Of a stretch of 30,543 bases of DNA, positions 22,657 to 29,879 are shown one piece after another. Source of the DNA: an uncultured Candidatus Saccharibacteria bacterium (lineage in GTDB: Bacteria; Patescibacteriota; Saccharimonadia; Saccharimonadales; Saccharimonadaceae); the NCBI GenBank assembly GCA_927910745.1, contig CAKMNX010000002.1:1-30543 (forward strand), written 5' to 3'. The notes below the pieces were generated by a model that did no database searches, had not been told where the DNA came from, and saw only the letters and a list, made by a program, of their open reading frames with translations. A program made the translations under genes and the position numbers. The first letter of the stretch is position 1. Each line of letters begins with the position of its first letter.

Positions 22657-22667
22657 GGAGAGGATAA

Positions 22668-23447
22668 ATGGAAATACGGGACATGACGGCAGTAATTTGT
22701 GTAACAAATCAAAAAGGTGGTGTTGGCAAAACGACAACAGCAATTAATGTTGCCTACTATTTGGCAAAGGCTGGCAAGAAAACCCTCGTCGTCGATTTCG
22801 ACCCGCAGGGCAATGCCACAAGCGGCCTTGGTATTGATAAGCAGCTGCTCGATGCTACCATGACAGAGGTCGTCAAGAGCGAGAAGAAGCTTGCTGATAT
22901 CATCCAGCCTACCGAGCACAAGAATCTTTTCATCGCGCCCGCCCTACCGCAGCTAGCTAATGCCGAGGTAGAACTGGCCAAGGCGCAGCACCGTTTCAGC
23001 CGTCTCAAAGGGGCGATTGACGAGCTGACTGGCTACGACTATATCATCATCGACAGCCCACCAAGCCTCAGCCTTCTCACTGTCAATGGACTCATTGCAG
23101 CACGCTATGTGCTATTGCCAGTCCAGGCGGAATTCTATGCGTTGGAAGGGCTCGGGCAGCTGCTCGAGACAATGAAGCTGGTGCGCAAAAATATGAATCC
23201 AACACTTGATCTTATTGGGGTACTGCCTACCATGGTAGATGGTCGCACATCGCTCTCGAGCCAGGTCTTGGCTGAGATTGCAAAGCATTTTCCAGCGAAG
23301 GTGTTTGCGGAGTCTATCCCGCGCAATGTTCGCCTGGCTGAGGCTCCGAGCCATGGTGCGCCGATTGGGGCATATGATCGCTTTAGTCGAGGCGCACGGG
23401 CGTACAAAGCCGTGACGAAAGAAATAATCGAACGAACGGGGGTATAA
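22668..23447 (+). CDS. parA: Chromosome-partitioning ATPase ParA (Soj)
   Basis: A 259-residue ParA/Soj ATPase, which binds DNA as an ATP dimer and moves ParB-parS complexes during chromosome segregation. It has the deviant Walker A KGGVGKTT (16-23, with signature Lys K16), the DFDPQGNATSGLG switch block (from about 43), IIIDSPPSLSLLTVN and the C-terminal SIPRNVRLAEAPSHGAPI that marks chromosomal Soj proteins. It is short and lacks an N-terminal HTH, as in chromosomal types. GGAGAGG precedes the ATG at 22668 by about 5 nt; ATG 22683 is an alternative. parB starts at the base after the stop codon, so they are coupled. Confidence 0.96.
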   Translation: MEIRDMTAVICVTNQKGGVGKTTTAINVAYYLAKAGKKTLVVDFDPQGNATSGLGIDKQLLDATMTEVVKSEKKLADIIQPTEHKNLFIAPALPQLANAEVELAKAQHRFSRLKGAIDELTGYDYIIIDSPPSLSLLTVNGLIAARYVLLPVQAEFYALEGLGQLLETMKLVRKNMNPTLDLIGVLPTMVDGRTSLSSQVLAEIAKHFPAKVFAESIPRNVRLAEAPSHGAPIGAYDRFSRGARAYKAVTKEIIERTGV

Positions 23448-24362
23448 ATGGCAAAACGAGGTTTAGGGCGGGGGTTTGATTCGCTGATTCCAGCGGAGCT
23501 GCTGGACGAATCGTTCGACCCAACCGCCGACCAAGACGACCGGATTAGCGACCTGCGCCAGATCAAGCTTGCAGAAATCATGCCTGACCCTACTCAGCCG
23601 CGTCGGGTGTTTGACGAAACGCTGCTCGATGAGCTCGCTGAGTCTATCCGTGTTCATGGTGTGCTGCAGCCTATCGTTGTTACCCCTGATAACAAAGGTA
23701 AATATGTCATTGTGGCTGGTGAGCGGCGCTACCGAGCTGCTACCAAGGCAGGGCTGGAGAAGATCCCGGCATTGGTGCGCACGCTGTCTGATCAGCATAA
23801 GCTCGAGCTCTCGCTTATCGAAAATATCCAACGCCAAAACCTCAACGCCATCGAAACCGCCACGGCGTATCTCAAGCTGCGCGATCAATTCAACCTCACG
23901 CTCGAGCAAATCGGCCAGCGCGTTGGTGGCAAGTCACCCAGTGCAGTGAGTAATACACTACGCCTCTTGCGCTTGCCTGAGGTAGTGCGCCAAGCAGTAG
24001 TCGATGGCAAGCTGAGCGAGGGGCAAGTCCGGCCGCTGATTAGCTTGGATGAAGCGCAAATTGCCGATATTTTGCCGAAGATTATTCAGGAAGAGTGGAG
24101 CGCGCGGCGAATCGAGCAGTACCTGGCTATTCTCAAGCGCACCGAGGCAAGTGACTCTGCTCAAAAGACCACCAAGGCCCAGCGCCCAGCGCCCCCACCA
24201 CAGTATACGGCTGCCAGCCAGCGCTTTGAGCAGCAGCTGAGTGCACCAGTCCAGATCCGTGGCAATCGCCGTGGGGCAGGGCAGATCGTTATCCGCTTTA
24301 CGAGCGACGATGACTTCGAGCGGATCATTGGCTTGCTAGAGCATACGCAGGATGAGAAGTAG
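23448..24362 (+). CDS. parB: Chromosome-partitioning protein ParB (Spo0J)
   Basis: A 304-residue ParB, the parS-binding CTP-dependent clamp of the partition system. N-terminal MAKRGLGRGFDSLIP is the ParA-interacting peptide; then the CTPase/ParB domain with PDPTQPRR (46-53), GERRYRAA (91-98) and ENIQRQNLN (125-133); the HTH region around LEQIGQRVGGKSPSAVSNTLRLLRLP (about 156-181); and after a Pro/Gln-rich linker a C-terminal dimerisation domain ending HTQDEK. No consensus parS (TGTTTCACGTGAAACA type) was seen in the window. An intrinsic terminator follows. Confidence 0.96.
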   Translation: MAKRGLGRGFDSLIPAELLDESFDPTADQDDRISDLRQIKLAEIMPDPTQPRRVFDETLLDELAESIRVHGVLQPIVVTPDNKGKYVIVAGERRYRAATKAGLEKIPALVRTLSDQHKLELSLIENIQRQNLNAIETATAYLKLRDQFNLTLEQIGQRVGGKSPSAVSNTLRLLRLPEVVRQAVVDGKLSEGQVRPLISLDEAQIADILPKIIQEEWSARRIEQYLAILKRTEASDSAQKTTKAQRPAPPPQYTAASQRFEQQLSAPVQIRGNRRGAGQIVIRFTSDDDFERIIGLLEHTQDEK

Positions 24363-24383
24363 CGGAATAAAGTGTAACATACA

Positions 24384-24418
24384 ATAAACCTTCTTAGAGT
24401 AGAAGGTTTATTTATTTT
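24384..24418 (+). terminator. Intrinsic terminator of parAB
   Basis: An 11-bp perfect stem (ATAAACCTTCT with AGAAGGTTTAT) around a 6-nt loop TAGAGT, followed by TTATTTT. It ends the parAB transcript and may also act on the opposite strand. Confidence 0.85.
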
Positions 24419-24516
24419 GGTAAAGATCTGATAGCGTGTAAATTACCCTGTAATAATGAATATATCTCTACAACATTCAGATTCTGGATGGAGAAGTCGC
24501 TAGAGTGATATATATG

Positions 24517-25122
24517 CTATATCTGAAACCCTTGAACCTTCGTCAGCGGCCAGAGACGCAGGCTGACGGGGCCAATCACATCATAGAGTGGCACGGTGCC
24601 GAGGCCATTGCGTGAGTCGAGCGAGTAGCTACCTTGACGATGATCACCCGCTACAAAAATCGATCCTTCGGGCACTGTCACCTCTGTATCGCCACTGGTG
24701 GGAGAGCCAGGACCATCCCAGCTGTCGTCGGGGTGAAAGCCTTGTGGGTGTTCTTTGTTGTAGACAGTCAGCGTCCCATCTTTGACTGTGACGCGCTCGC
24801 CCGCAAAGGCAATGACGCGCTTAACGAGGTTCATATCCTCGCTGCCTGGACTGTAGAGCGGGTTCTTGAAGACGATAATTTGCCCCCGCTTGGGTGTGTA
24901 TGAGTTATTTTGCAAATGCGCCATCGTGACGGGCAGGCGATTGACAATCAGCCGGTCGCCAGTGTAGAGCGTCTGCTCCATGCTTGGGCCAGTCACGCTA
25001 AAGCTACGAAATACAAAGGTGTTGATAAGGAGTGTGCCAACAATGACGCACACCACAAAAATTACAAAGCCACCGATATCCTTGAGCCTGGGGTGGCGGG
25101 TCAAAAAACTTGCTTCCATCAT
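24517..25122 (-). CDS. lepB: Signal peptidase I
   Basis: A 201-residue type I signal peptidase, which removes signal peptides from exported proteins. One N-terminal membrane helix (about 15-37), then the catalytic serine S47 in VTGPSMEQTL, the substrate-binding strand RGQIIVFKNP, the general-base lysine K101 in NLVKRVIAFAGERV, and the conserved VAGDHRQGSYSLDSRNGLGTV block. The catalytic domain follows directly on one helix, as in Gram-positive SipS-type enzymes. The start is 25122 or the adjacent ATG at 25119; TATAAT ends 5 nt upstream. Client proteins likely include envelope proteins encoded in this window. Confidence 0.95.
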   Translation of the reverse strand: MMEASFLTRHPRLKDIGGFVIFVVCVIVGTLLINTFVFRSFSVTGPSMEQTLYTGDRLIVNRLPVTMAHLQNNSYTPKRGQIIVFKNPLYSPGSEDMNLVKRVIAFAGERVTVKDGTLTVYNKEHPQGFHPDDSWDGPGSPTSGDTEVTVPEGSIFVAGDHRQGSYSLDSRNGLGTVPLYDVIGPVSLRLWPLTKVQGFQI

Positions 25123-25127
25123 GAAGT

Positions 25128-25136
25128 ATTATATCA
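25128..25136 (-). promoter_or_regulatory. Extended -10 of lepB
   Basis: On the minus strand TGaTATAAT ends 5 nt before the ATG at 25122, the tightest spacing in the window. Confidence 0.6.
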
Positions 25137-25191
25137 CTAAATGCGGGCGGAGGGGAGGAATTGAGAAAAGTTATCTTTCGACTAAAAATAT

Positions 25192-25677
25192 CTACTGATA
25201 CTCAATGCGATCAACGAGCTGTGTATATATGTCTGCAGGAACTCGTCTAACTTTTAAGTCTTGGTCCGGATTGCCACGTGCCGCAAGACGTGCTGATTGG
25301 TCTAGCCACTGTTCTATATCACGTCCAGGCTGAGGTCGTCCGCGATTTAACAAGAGAGGATACTGCATTGCTACATATGCACGACAAAGCTCATAGACTG
25401 CTCGATCACCATAAGGGGTAGCGGCAATCTGATCCAACGGACATCCAATTTTTTCGCGTATGTCGGACGACATAAATGAGAACACCTCATTGAATGCGGC
25501 ATGATCTTCTTTCCCTGCTTCTTCCCCAATGGTATCAGCATAAAAAACAGCTATTGCCCGGCGAGGAAACTCTCGCACATCTGGGTTTTGCTCGTGTATC
25601 TCTTTCTGATCTTTGGCGAGGTCGTTGTTTGTTGGTTCTTGGTTAGTTGCCTCAAAGTTTCCGGGTGAAATTGTCAT
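25192..25677 (-). CDS. Protein of unknown function
   Basis: A 161-residue cytoplasmic protein, not recognised. It begins with a polar N/Q/E-rich stretch of about 35 residues and continues as a mixed domain (RRAIAVFYADTIGEEAG; FNEVFSFMSSDIREKIG; YGDRAVYELCRAYVAMQYP). I chose the ATG at 25677 because AGGAGTG lies about 5 nt upstream; the longer frame to 25734 has no start signal. The gene is AT-richer than its neighbours and shares an accessory stretch with the MafI-like gene, from which a terminator separates it. Confidence 0.6.
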   Translation of the reverse strand: MTISPGNFEATNQEPTNNDLAKDQKEIHEQNPDVREFPRRAIAVFYADTIGEEAGKEDHAAFNEVFSFMSSDIREKIGCPLDQIAATPYGDRAVYELCRAYVAMQYPLLLNRGRPQPGRDIEQWLDQSARLAARGNPDQDLKVRRVPADIYTQLVDRIEYQ

Positions 25678-25822
25678 AAAAACACTCCTGTTTATAAAAC
25701 ATAGAACAATTATTTTAAAGCTAGCGCGATGCAAGATTTTTATGAACTCTGCAAGCGAAAGCTAATATATATATCAATATATGGAGGTGGAGTCAAGCAG
25801 ACAGCTATAGAAATTTTATAAA

Positions 25823-25855
25823 GAGAGCAGCTACTCAGAATGAGTAGCTGCTCTC
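25823..25855 (-). terminator. Strong hairpin terminator after the MafI-like gene
   Basis: A 15-bp perfect inverted repeat (GAGAGCAGCTACTCA with TGAGTAGCTGCTCTC) with a 3-nt loop. On the minus strand it lies 18 nt after the MafI-like stop and is followed by TTTATAAAATTT, so it suits that gene. Confidence 0.75.
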
Positions 25856-25873
25856 GAGCTATGCTGTTTGCTG

Positions 25874-26158
25874 CTATCGATCTACTACGATCTTAAAGTA
25901 GTCGTGATTAAATGCGCCCTCCTCATCTTCTTCTACAATGGCAACTAAGGTTTCAAGTGTTTTAATTTCTGTTTCTGACAGGTGCTTGTTTTGCTTAGAT
26001 AAGTTAGAGGCAACGCAGAGACAAATGTATTCTAACGAAATAGCCCACTCGCCGACCCTGGCGTATTCCCTTGCTTTTTTGGCTTGCGATTGAGACAAGT
26101 AAGGAGATTCGTCAATATAATTGTAAAGTGCTATCGTTTGTTTAACTTGTTCGCTCAT
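25874..26158 (-). CDS. MafI-like immunity protein (tentative)
   Basis: A 94-residue acidic, all-helical protein. The core REYARVGEWAISLEYICLC (about 43-61) followed by LSETEIKTLETLVAIVEE matches the GEYGxALExLC...SxEEIxLLEEL plan I associate with MafI family immunity proteins, which neutralise secreted polymorphic toxins. This is by eye and could be a related helical immunity or antitoxin family. No toxin gene is adjacent, so it would be an orphan immunity gene. The start at 26158 follows TGtTATAAT by 7 nt; an upstream ATG at 26197 lies ahead of that promoter. Confidence 0.5.
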   Translation of the reverse strand: MSEQVKQTIALYNYIDESPYLSQSQAKKAREYARVGEWAISLEYICLCVASNLSKQNKHLSETEIKTLETLVAIVEEDEEGAFNHDYFKIVVDR

Positions 26159-26165
26159 GGATATA

Positions 26166-26174
26166 ATTATAACA
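26166..26174 (-). promoter_or_regulatory. Extended -10 of the MafI-like gene
   Basis: On the minus strand TGtTATAAT ends 7 nt before the ATG at 26158. Confidence 0.6.
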
Positions 26175-26456
26175 TAAATCGTTAGTCTGTAGTGCATCGG
26201 TTACCTCCTCGGGTTATAAAGATAAGTGTAATTATTTCAGTAACATTCCAGCGGCTCTTATGGGATATGTTGTGGTATGAAAATTATGAAAATATTGTTG
26301 AGGTTCGTGTTGTATCGTGATGTCTGTATGCAAAATAGTGCTGCATTGTGCAAATATGTGCTTATACTCCATACGACCACAGTCTCTCGCGGCATTCTTG
26401 GCTTGCAAAGTGCAAGTTTGGGTGCGGTTTCGTATTTATTTTTGGGGCAGATCCAG
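26175..26456. other. Intergenic region, no gene supported
   Basis: An AT-rich stretch between two divergent promoters. A 72-codon open frame from 26277 has no family resemblance or start signal and runs through the LCP promoter, so I do not call it. Confidence 0.4.
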
Positions 26457-26462
26457 TATAGT
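26457..26462 (+). promoter_or_regulatory. -10 of the LCP gene
   Basis: TATAGT ending 11 nt before the ATG at 26474, with AGAGAGAG in between as a weak ribosome binding site. Confidence 0.5.
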
Positions 26463-26565
26463 AGAGAGAGTTTATGGCGGGTCGCAATTCGATAGATGGT
26501 TTTCGGTCGCAAGATGGCGGGGCGGTGGATAGCGCCCTCGCTCGCTTCGTCGTGCCGATGGCTCG

Positions 26566-28215
26566 ATGCCGCGGATGGGTCGCTCGATGACGGGCACGGC
26601 TGGCTCTAGTCGCAGCTTGGCTACAGCAGAGCAGCCAAGGAATTATACACCGCGCCGCAGTGCATCTATCAGCACCAATAACCCCAGTAGTAGCCTAACC
26701 GACTTCGACATCAATCCAAGCGACAATATATTTGCCGACCTCGAGCAGGGCAGCGGCAAGCGTAGCCGCAAGGGCCGCAAGAAGCCGCAATCAACGCGGC
26801 GCAAATGGATCAAGCGTATTATCATCGCTCTCGTCATCATTGGCGTGGGCTTCGGCGGTATGCTACTATGGCGGGCCTTTATGGCGAGCTCACATATCTT
26901 TAAGGGTGATATCTTTGGCTTGATTCAACAAAAGGAGCTCAAGGCAGATAGCAATGGCCGGAGCAACATTCTCTTGCTTGGTACATCGGAGGACGACCCA
27001 GGCCATGAGGGGTCGTACCTGACTGACTCCATCATGATCTTGAGTATTAGCCAGAGCAAGAAGGATGCCTATATGATTAGCATCCCACGCGACCTCTACG
27101 TCAAGTATCACCGGTCGTGCAACTCTGGCAATGCAGGTAAGATTAATGAGTACTTCAACTGCGTTAATAGCGACTGGTCGAGCACTGAGGCAGAGGATGA
27201 GCGTCAAGCCGCTTCGCGCAAGTTCTTTGGTAATATCGTGGGGCTGGATTTGCAATACAGTGTGCACGTGAACTACACAGTGCTGCGCGACCTCGTCTCG
27301 GCACTGGGCGGCATCAAAGTGACGATCGAGAGCCGTGACCCTCGTGGCCAGATGGATGGTAACTTCGACTGGAAGTGTAAAGGCGGCAATGCACGTGCGA
27401 GCCATGCCACGATGGTCAAGAATTGCCCGCCGAATGGTCACTTCATCGACTACCCCAACGGGCCAGTCAATCTCGATGCTGAGCATGCGCTCTACCTAGC
27501 GCAGGCACGCGGTGCTTCGGGCATATCCTACGGCTTCGAGCAGTCCAACTTCGACCGCGAGAAGAACCAACAAAAGGTGCTCGTGGCTATCAAAGAAAAG
27601 GCGACAAGTGCTGGCACTCTAACGAACTTTGGTGCAGTAACAGGGATCATTGATGCACTGGGCAAGAACCTCCGTACCAACTTTGAGACAAGTGAGATCC
27701 GTACGCTTATGTCGCTGGGGCAAAATATCAAGAGTGATGCTATCAAGAGTGTGAGCTTGCTCGGTACGCCTGTTGGCGACCTAGTGGTAGCACAGACAGT
27801 TAACGGTATTAGCTCGGTTATACCCGCAGCGGGCACATACGACTACAGCCAGATCCAAGCGTATATCAACAAGACACTCAATGCCACAGAGGTGTCTAAA
27901 GAGTCGGCCCATGTCGTCGTCCTCAATGCATCAGGTGCATCAGGAGTGGCCAAGCGCGAGGCAGACAAGCTAGAGAAGCTTGGTATGGTCATTGACAGCA
28001 TTGATAATGCTCCACACAGCGGCAGCGCAGGGAGCAACAAGATCTACCAAGTGGCTGGGAGAGCTAGCGCGCCGTACACGAAGGCCAAGCTAGAGTCGAT
28101 CTATCATGCTCAGGCTACTACTGGCACACCACCAGTCACTACTGGCAGCCACACGCAGTTTGTTGTCGTGGTTGGCCAGTCCACGACGGGTACTTCGTCG
28201 GCAATTAGTGATTAG
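26566..28215 (+). CDS. LytR-CpsA-Psr (LCP) family glycopolymer ligase with LytR_C domain
   Basis: LCP enzymes attach lipid-linked glycopolymers to peptidoglycan at the outer face of the membrane. This 549-residue protein has a basic, S/R-rich cytoplasmic N-terminus, one membrane helix (about 84-104), the LCP domain starting NILLLGTSEDDPG with TDSIMILSI and ISIPRDLYVKYH, and a C-terminal LytR_C domain (HVVVLNASGASGVAKREADKLEKLG, about 445-470), then a Thr/Ser-rich tail. The frame is open only just before 26566. An ATG at 26474, under a TATAGT promoter, reads MAGRNSIDGF and runs to GAVDSALAR; it would join this protein if one base were missing near 26541-26545. I think that is the true N-terminus, broken by an indel. 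Confidence 0.88.
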   Translation: MPRMGRSMTGTAGSSRSLATAEQPRNYTPRRSASISTNNPSSSLTDFDINPSDNIFADLEQGSGKRSRKGRKKPQSTRRKWIKRIIIALVIIGVGFGGMLLWRAFMASSHIFKGDIFGLIQQKELKADSNGRSNILLLGTSEDDPGHEGSYLTDSIMILSISQSKKDAYMISIPRDLYVKYHRSCNSGNAGKINEYFNCVNSDWSSTEAEDERQAASRKFFGNIVGLDLQYSVHVNYTVLRDLVSALGGIKVTIESRDPRGQMDGNFDWKCKGGNARASHATMVKNCPPNGHFIDYPNGPVNLDAEHALYLAQARGASGISYGFEQSNFDREKNQQKVLVAIKEKATSAGTLTNFGAVTGIIDALGKNLRTNFETSEIRTLMSLGQNIKSDAIKSVSLLGTPVGDLVVAQTVNGISSVIPAAGTYDYSQIQAYINKTLNATEVSKESAHVVVLNASGASGVAKREADKLEKLGMVIDSIDNAPHSGSAGSNKIYQVAGRASAPYTKAKLESIYHAQATTGTPPVTTGSHTQFVVVVGQSTTGTSSAISD

Positions 28216-28221
28216 TGAGTG

Positions 28222-28251
28222 TGCAGTGGTGGTGCTCGCACCACTCCTGCA
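28222..28251 (+). terminator. Hairpin after the LCP gene
   Basis: TGCAG/CTGCA, a 2x2 internal loop and GTGGTG/CACCAC around CTCG form a stable hairpin 7 nt after the stop. No T-tract follows, so termination is uncertain; it may stabilise the 3' end. Confidence 0.45.
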
Positions 28252-28324
28252 TTACCCAGCCTTAGCTTTACCTACGACGATTAGTTGTGCGGCTAAGCTG
28301 CGAGATACGAAAATACCTACCGTC

Positions 28325-28711
28325 TTATCGCCCATGCCAAAACTGCTGCGTCTTTGTCCACTCAGGATCCTGGGTGGAGAGCTTTGCATTGCTGAGTTCG
28401 TCATAGCAGCGCATAATGCTGGTACGAAAGAGTGATTCCTGGACCTGGATAGATGAGTTCTTTATGATGCGATGTGGCAACCCGCGACCAGCAAAGCATT
28501 GAGCAGCTGCATCGAATAGCTTACGGTCGGTCACTTGCCGTACATTTAGTACCTCTTTGTACGAACCCGATGGGAAGTGTCGTGGTATCTCGCTGCTAAT
28601 GTAGCCAGTCAAAGCAAAGGCAGTCACAGGTACAGTAATAACAAGGAGAGGTGCGAGGACGGCGGCTACCCAGTGTTGCTTGGTGTTGCGAAAATGGAGT
28701 TTGATTGTCAT
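28325..28711 (-). CDS. Small membrane-anchored or secreted protein, unknown
   Basis: A 128-residue protein, not recognised. A short basic N-terminus (MTIKLHFRNTKQHW) precedes one hydrophobic segment (about 16-38, VAAVLAPLLVITVPVTAFALTGY), and the rest is a small polar extracellular domain with two cysteines (AAQCFAGRG; MRCYDEL) that could be disulfide-bonded. This could be an uncleaved anchor or a signal peptide. The ATG at 28711 has TATACT ending 8 nt upstream; the longer frame to 28750 overlaps that promoter. Confidence 0.65.
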   Translation of the reverse strand: MTIKLHFRNTKQHWVAAVLAPLLVITVPVTAFALTGYISSEIPRHFPSGSYKEVLNVRQVTDRKLFDAAAQCFAGRGLPHRIIKNSSIQVQESLFRTSIMRCYDELSNAKLSTQDPEWTKTQQFWHGR

Positions 28712-28719
28712 ATATAGTA

Positions 28720-28725
28720 AGTATA
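28720..28725 (-). promoter_or_regulatory. -10 of the small secreted protein gene
   Basis: TATACT on the minus strand ending 8 nt before the ATG at 28711. Confidence 0.5.
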
Positions 28726-28773
28726 GAACGTATAGTATGGCTATTGTCAAACAAAGCCAATACTACCTGAATT

Positions 28774-28974
28774 TCATAATTCTTCTTCCTCAGTATTTGT
28801 TTCACCTTCCTTCTGATAAATTGCAACAAGAGCTAGCGCTCCTTGGGTATCAACTCTCTTACACTTATCTAAAAAAGTACATTTATTACAATAAATTTCA
28901 CGCTCCACCGAAGGAAATGCGAGAGAAGCAGCGTGTGATCTTATGGTGAGACTCTGCAAACTGAGGCGTAGCAA
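28774..28974 (-). CDS. Doubtful small Cys-containing protein
   Basis: A 66-codon minus-strand frame whose second half looks protein-like: YCNKCTFLDKCKR (three cysteines, a possible metal-binding knuckle) and an acidic end TNTEEEEL. There is no clear promoter or ribosome binding site, and an 89-codon frame lies on the other strand over the same bases. The interval 28712-29044 otherwise shows no gene. Confidence 0.25.
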   Translation of the reverse strand: MLRLSLQSLTIRSHAASLAFPSVEREIYCNKCTFLDKCKRVDTQGALALVAIYQKEGETNTEEEEL

Positions 28975-29041
28975 AGCAACCTACGAAACCAGCACAGCTA
29001 GCAGAATTATCTCGCTCAGGCTCTTATTTTTTCGCCCAAAA

Positions 29042-29050
29042 TGGTATAAT
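29042..29050 (+). promoter_or_regulatory. Extended -10 of the multi-TM gene
   Basis: TGgTATAAT ending 8 nt before the ATG at 29059. Confidence 0.6.
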
Positions 29051-29058
29051 AAAAGGCA

Positions 29059-29841
29059 ATGGATTTTTTGCATGGTACACATCGTCAGTCTCGGGTCAGT
29101 GAGGTCATTTATGTGGCGCTCAATCTTGGCCTCGCAACGCTGCTGTTTTTGATCGTCCTAGAGGTGCAGTCGCCTTGGCTCGCGTTGGCGCTGGTGATTG
29201 CGAGTAAGTGGCGCGCGCTCGCGGTGCGGCCACGCTTTTGGCTTGCCAATATTGTGGCAAATATGGTCGACCTCACGGTAGGCATTAGTGTCGTGATGCT
29301 GATGTATGCTGCCAGTGGAGTGATCTGGCTGCAGGTTGTCTTGGCGGTGCTGCATGCACTGTGGCTGGTGGTACTCAAGCCACGGTCAGATCGCCGCTCG
29401 GTGGCTATTCAGGCGGGCGTTGGCGTCTTTGTTGGGGCAACGGCTCTTGCTATGAGCTCTTACCGATGGGATGCCGCCCTGGTTGTGCTACCGCTGTGGG
29501 TGCTAGGGTATTGTGCTGCACGGCATGTTCTTGGCAGCTATGAAGAGCCACTCACGCGTACCTACGCGCTGATTACTGCGACAGTCTTTGCGGAGCTTGG
29601 CTGGGTGAGCTACCACTGGATGTTTGCTTATACCATCTCTGGCCTAGGGGCGATCAAGCTCGCACAGTTGCCGCTCTTTTTGGTGCTCTTTGGCTTTGTG
29701 TGCGAGCGTGCCTATAATAGCTACTATCAGCATGGTGTGGTGCGCGGGGCAGATATTGTCTTGCCATCGACACTGGCGGTTGGGCTTGTGTTGACGCTTT
29801 TGCTGCTGTTTAACAGCCTGAGCGCCACTGGCCTTGCGTAG
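29059..29841 (+). CDS. Multi-pass membrane protein of unknown function
   Basis: A 260-residue integral membrane protein with about seven to eight helices (clear ones near 18-36, 40-50, 66-86, 88-106, 116-132, 138-155, 168-188, 198-216 and 236-256). Charged residues sit mostly in short loops such as KWRALAVRPRFW and KPRSDRRS. I do not recognise a family. It is followed 38 nt later by an htrA-like gene with no promoter of its own visible, so the two probably form an operon concerned with the envelope. Confidence 0.75.
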   Translation: MDFLHGTHRQSRVSEVIYVALNLGLATLLFLIVLEVQSPWLALALVIASKWRALAVRPRFWLANIVANMVDLTVGISVVMLMYAASGVIWLQVVLAVLHALWLVVLKPRSDRRSVAIQAGVGVFVGATALAMSSYRWDAALVVLPLWVLGYCAARHVLGSYEEPLTRTYALITATVFAELGWVSYHWMFAYTISGLGAIKLAQLPLFLVLFGFVCERAYNSYYQHGVVRGADIVLPSTLAVGLVLTLLLLFNSLSATGLA

Positions 29842-29879
29842 CTGAGGCGAATGAGAAAAGGGTAAGGGGAAAAGAGGTT

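Noticed and set aside
22400..24520. Search for a parS site near parAB.
   Set aside because: No 14-16 bp sequence close to the TGTTTCACGTGAAACA consensus was found by eye here or elsewhere in the window; it may lie outside.
26277..26495. A 72-codon plus-strand frame between the MafI-like and LCP genes.
   Set aside because: No promoter, ribosome binding site or family resemblance; it overlaps the LCP promoter and 5' end.
28680..28949. An 89-codon plus-strand frame with TATAGT just before an internal ATG.
   Set aside because: The hexamer touches the ATG, leaving no room for initiation; the frame overlaps the minus-strand promoter at 28720 and looks like chance in AT-rich DNA.
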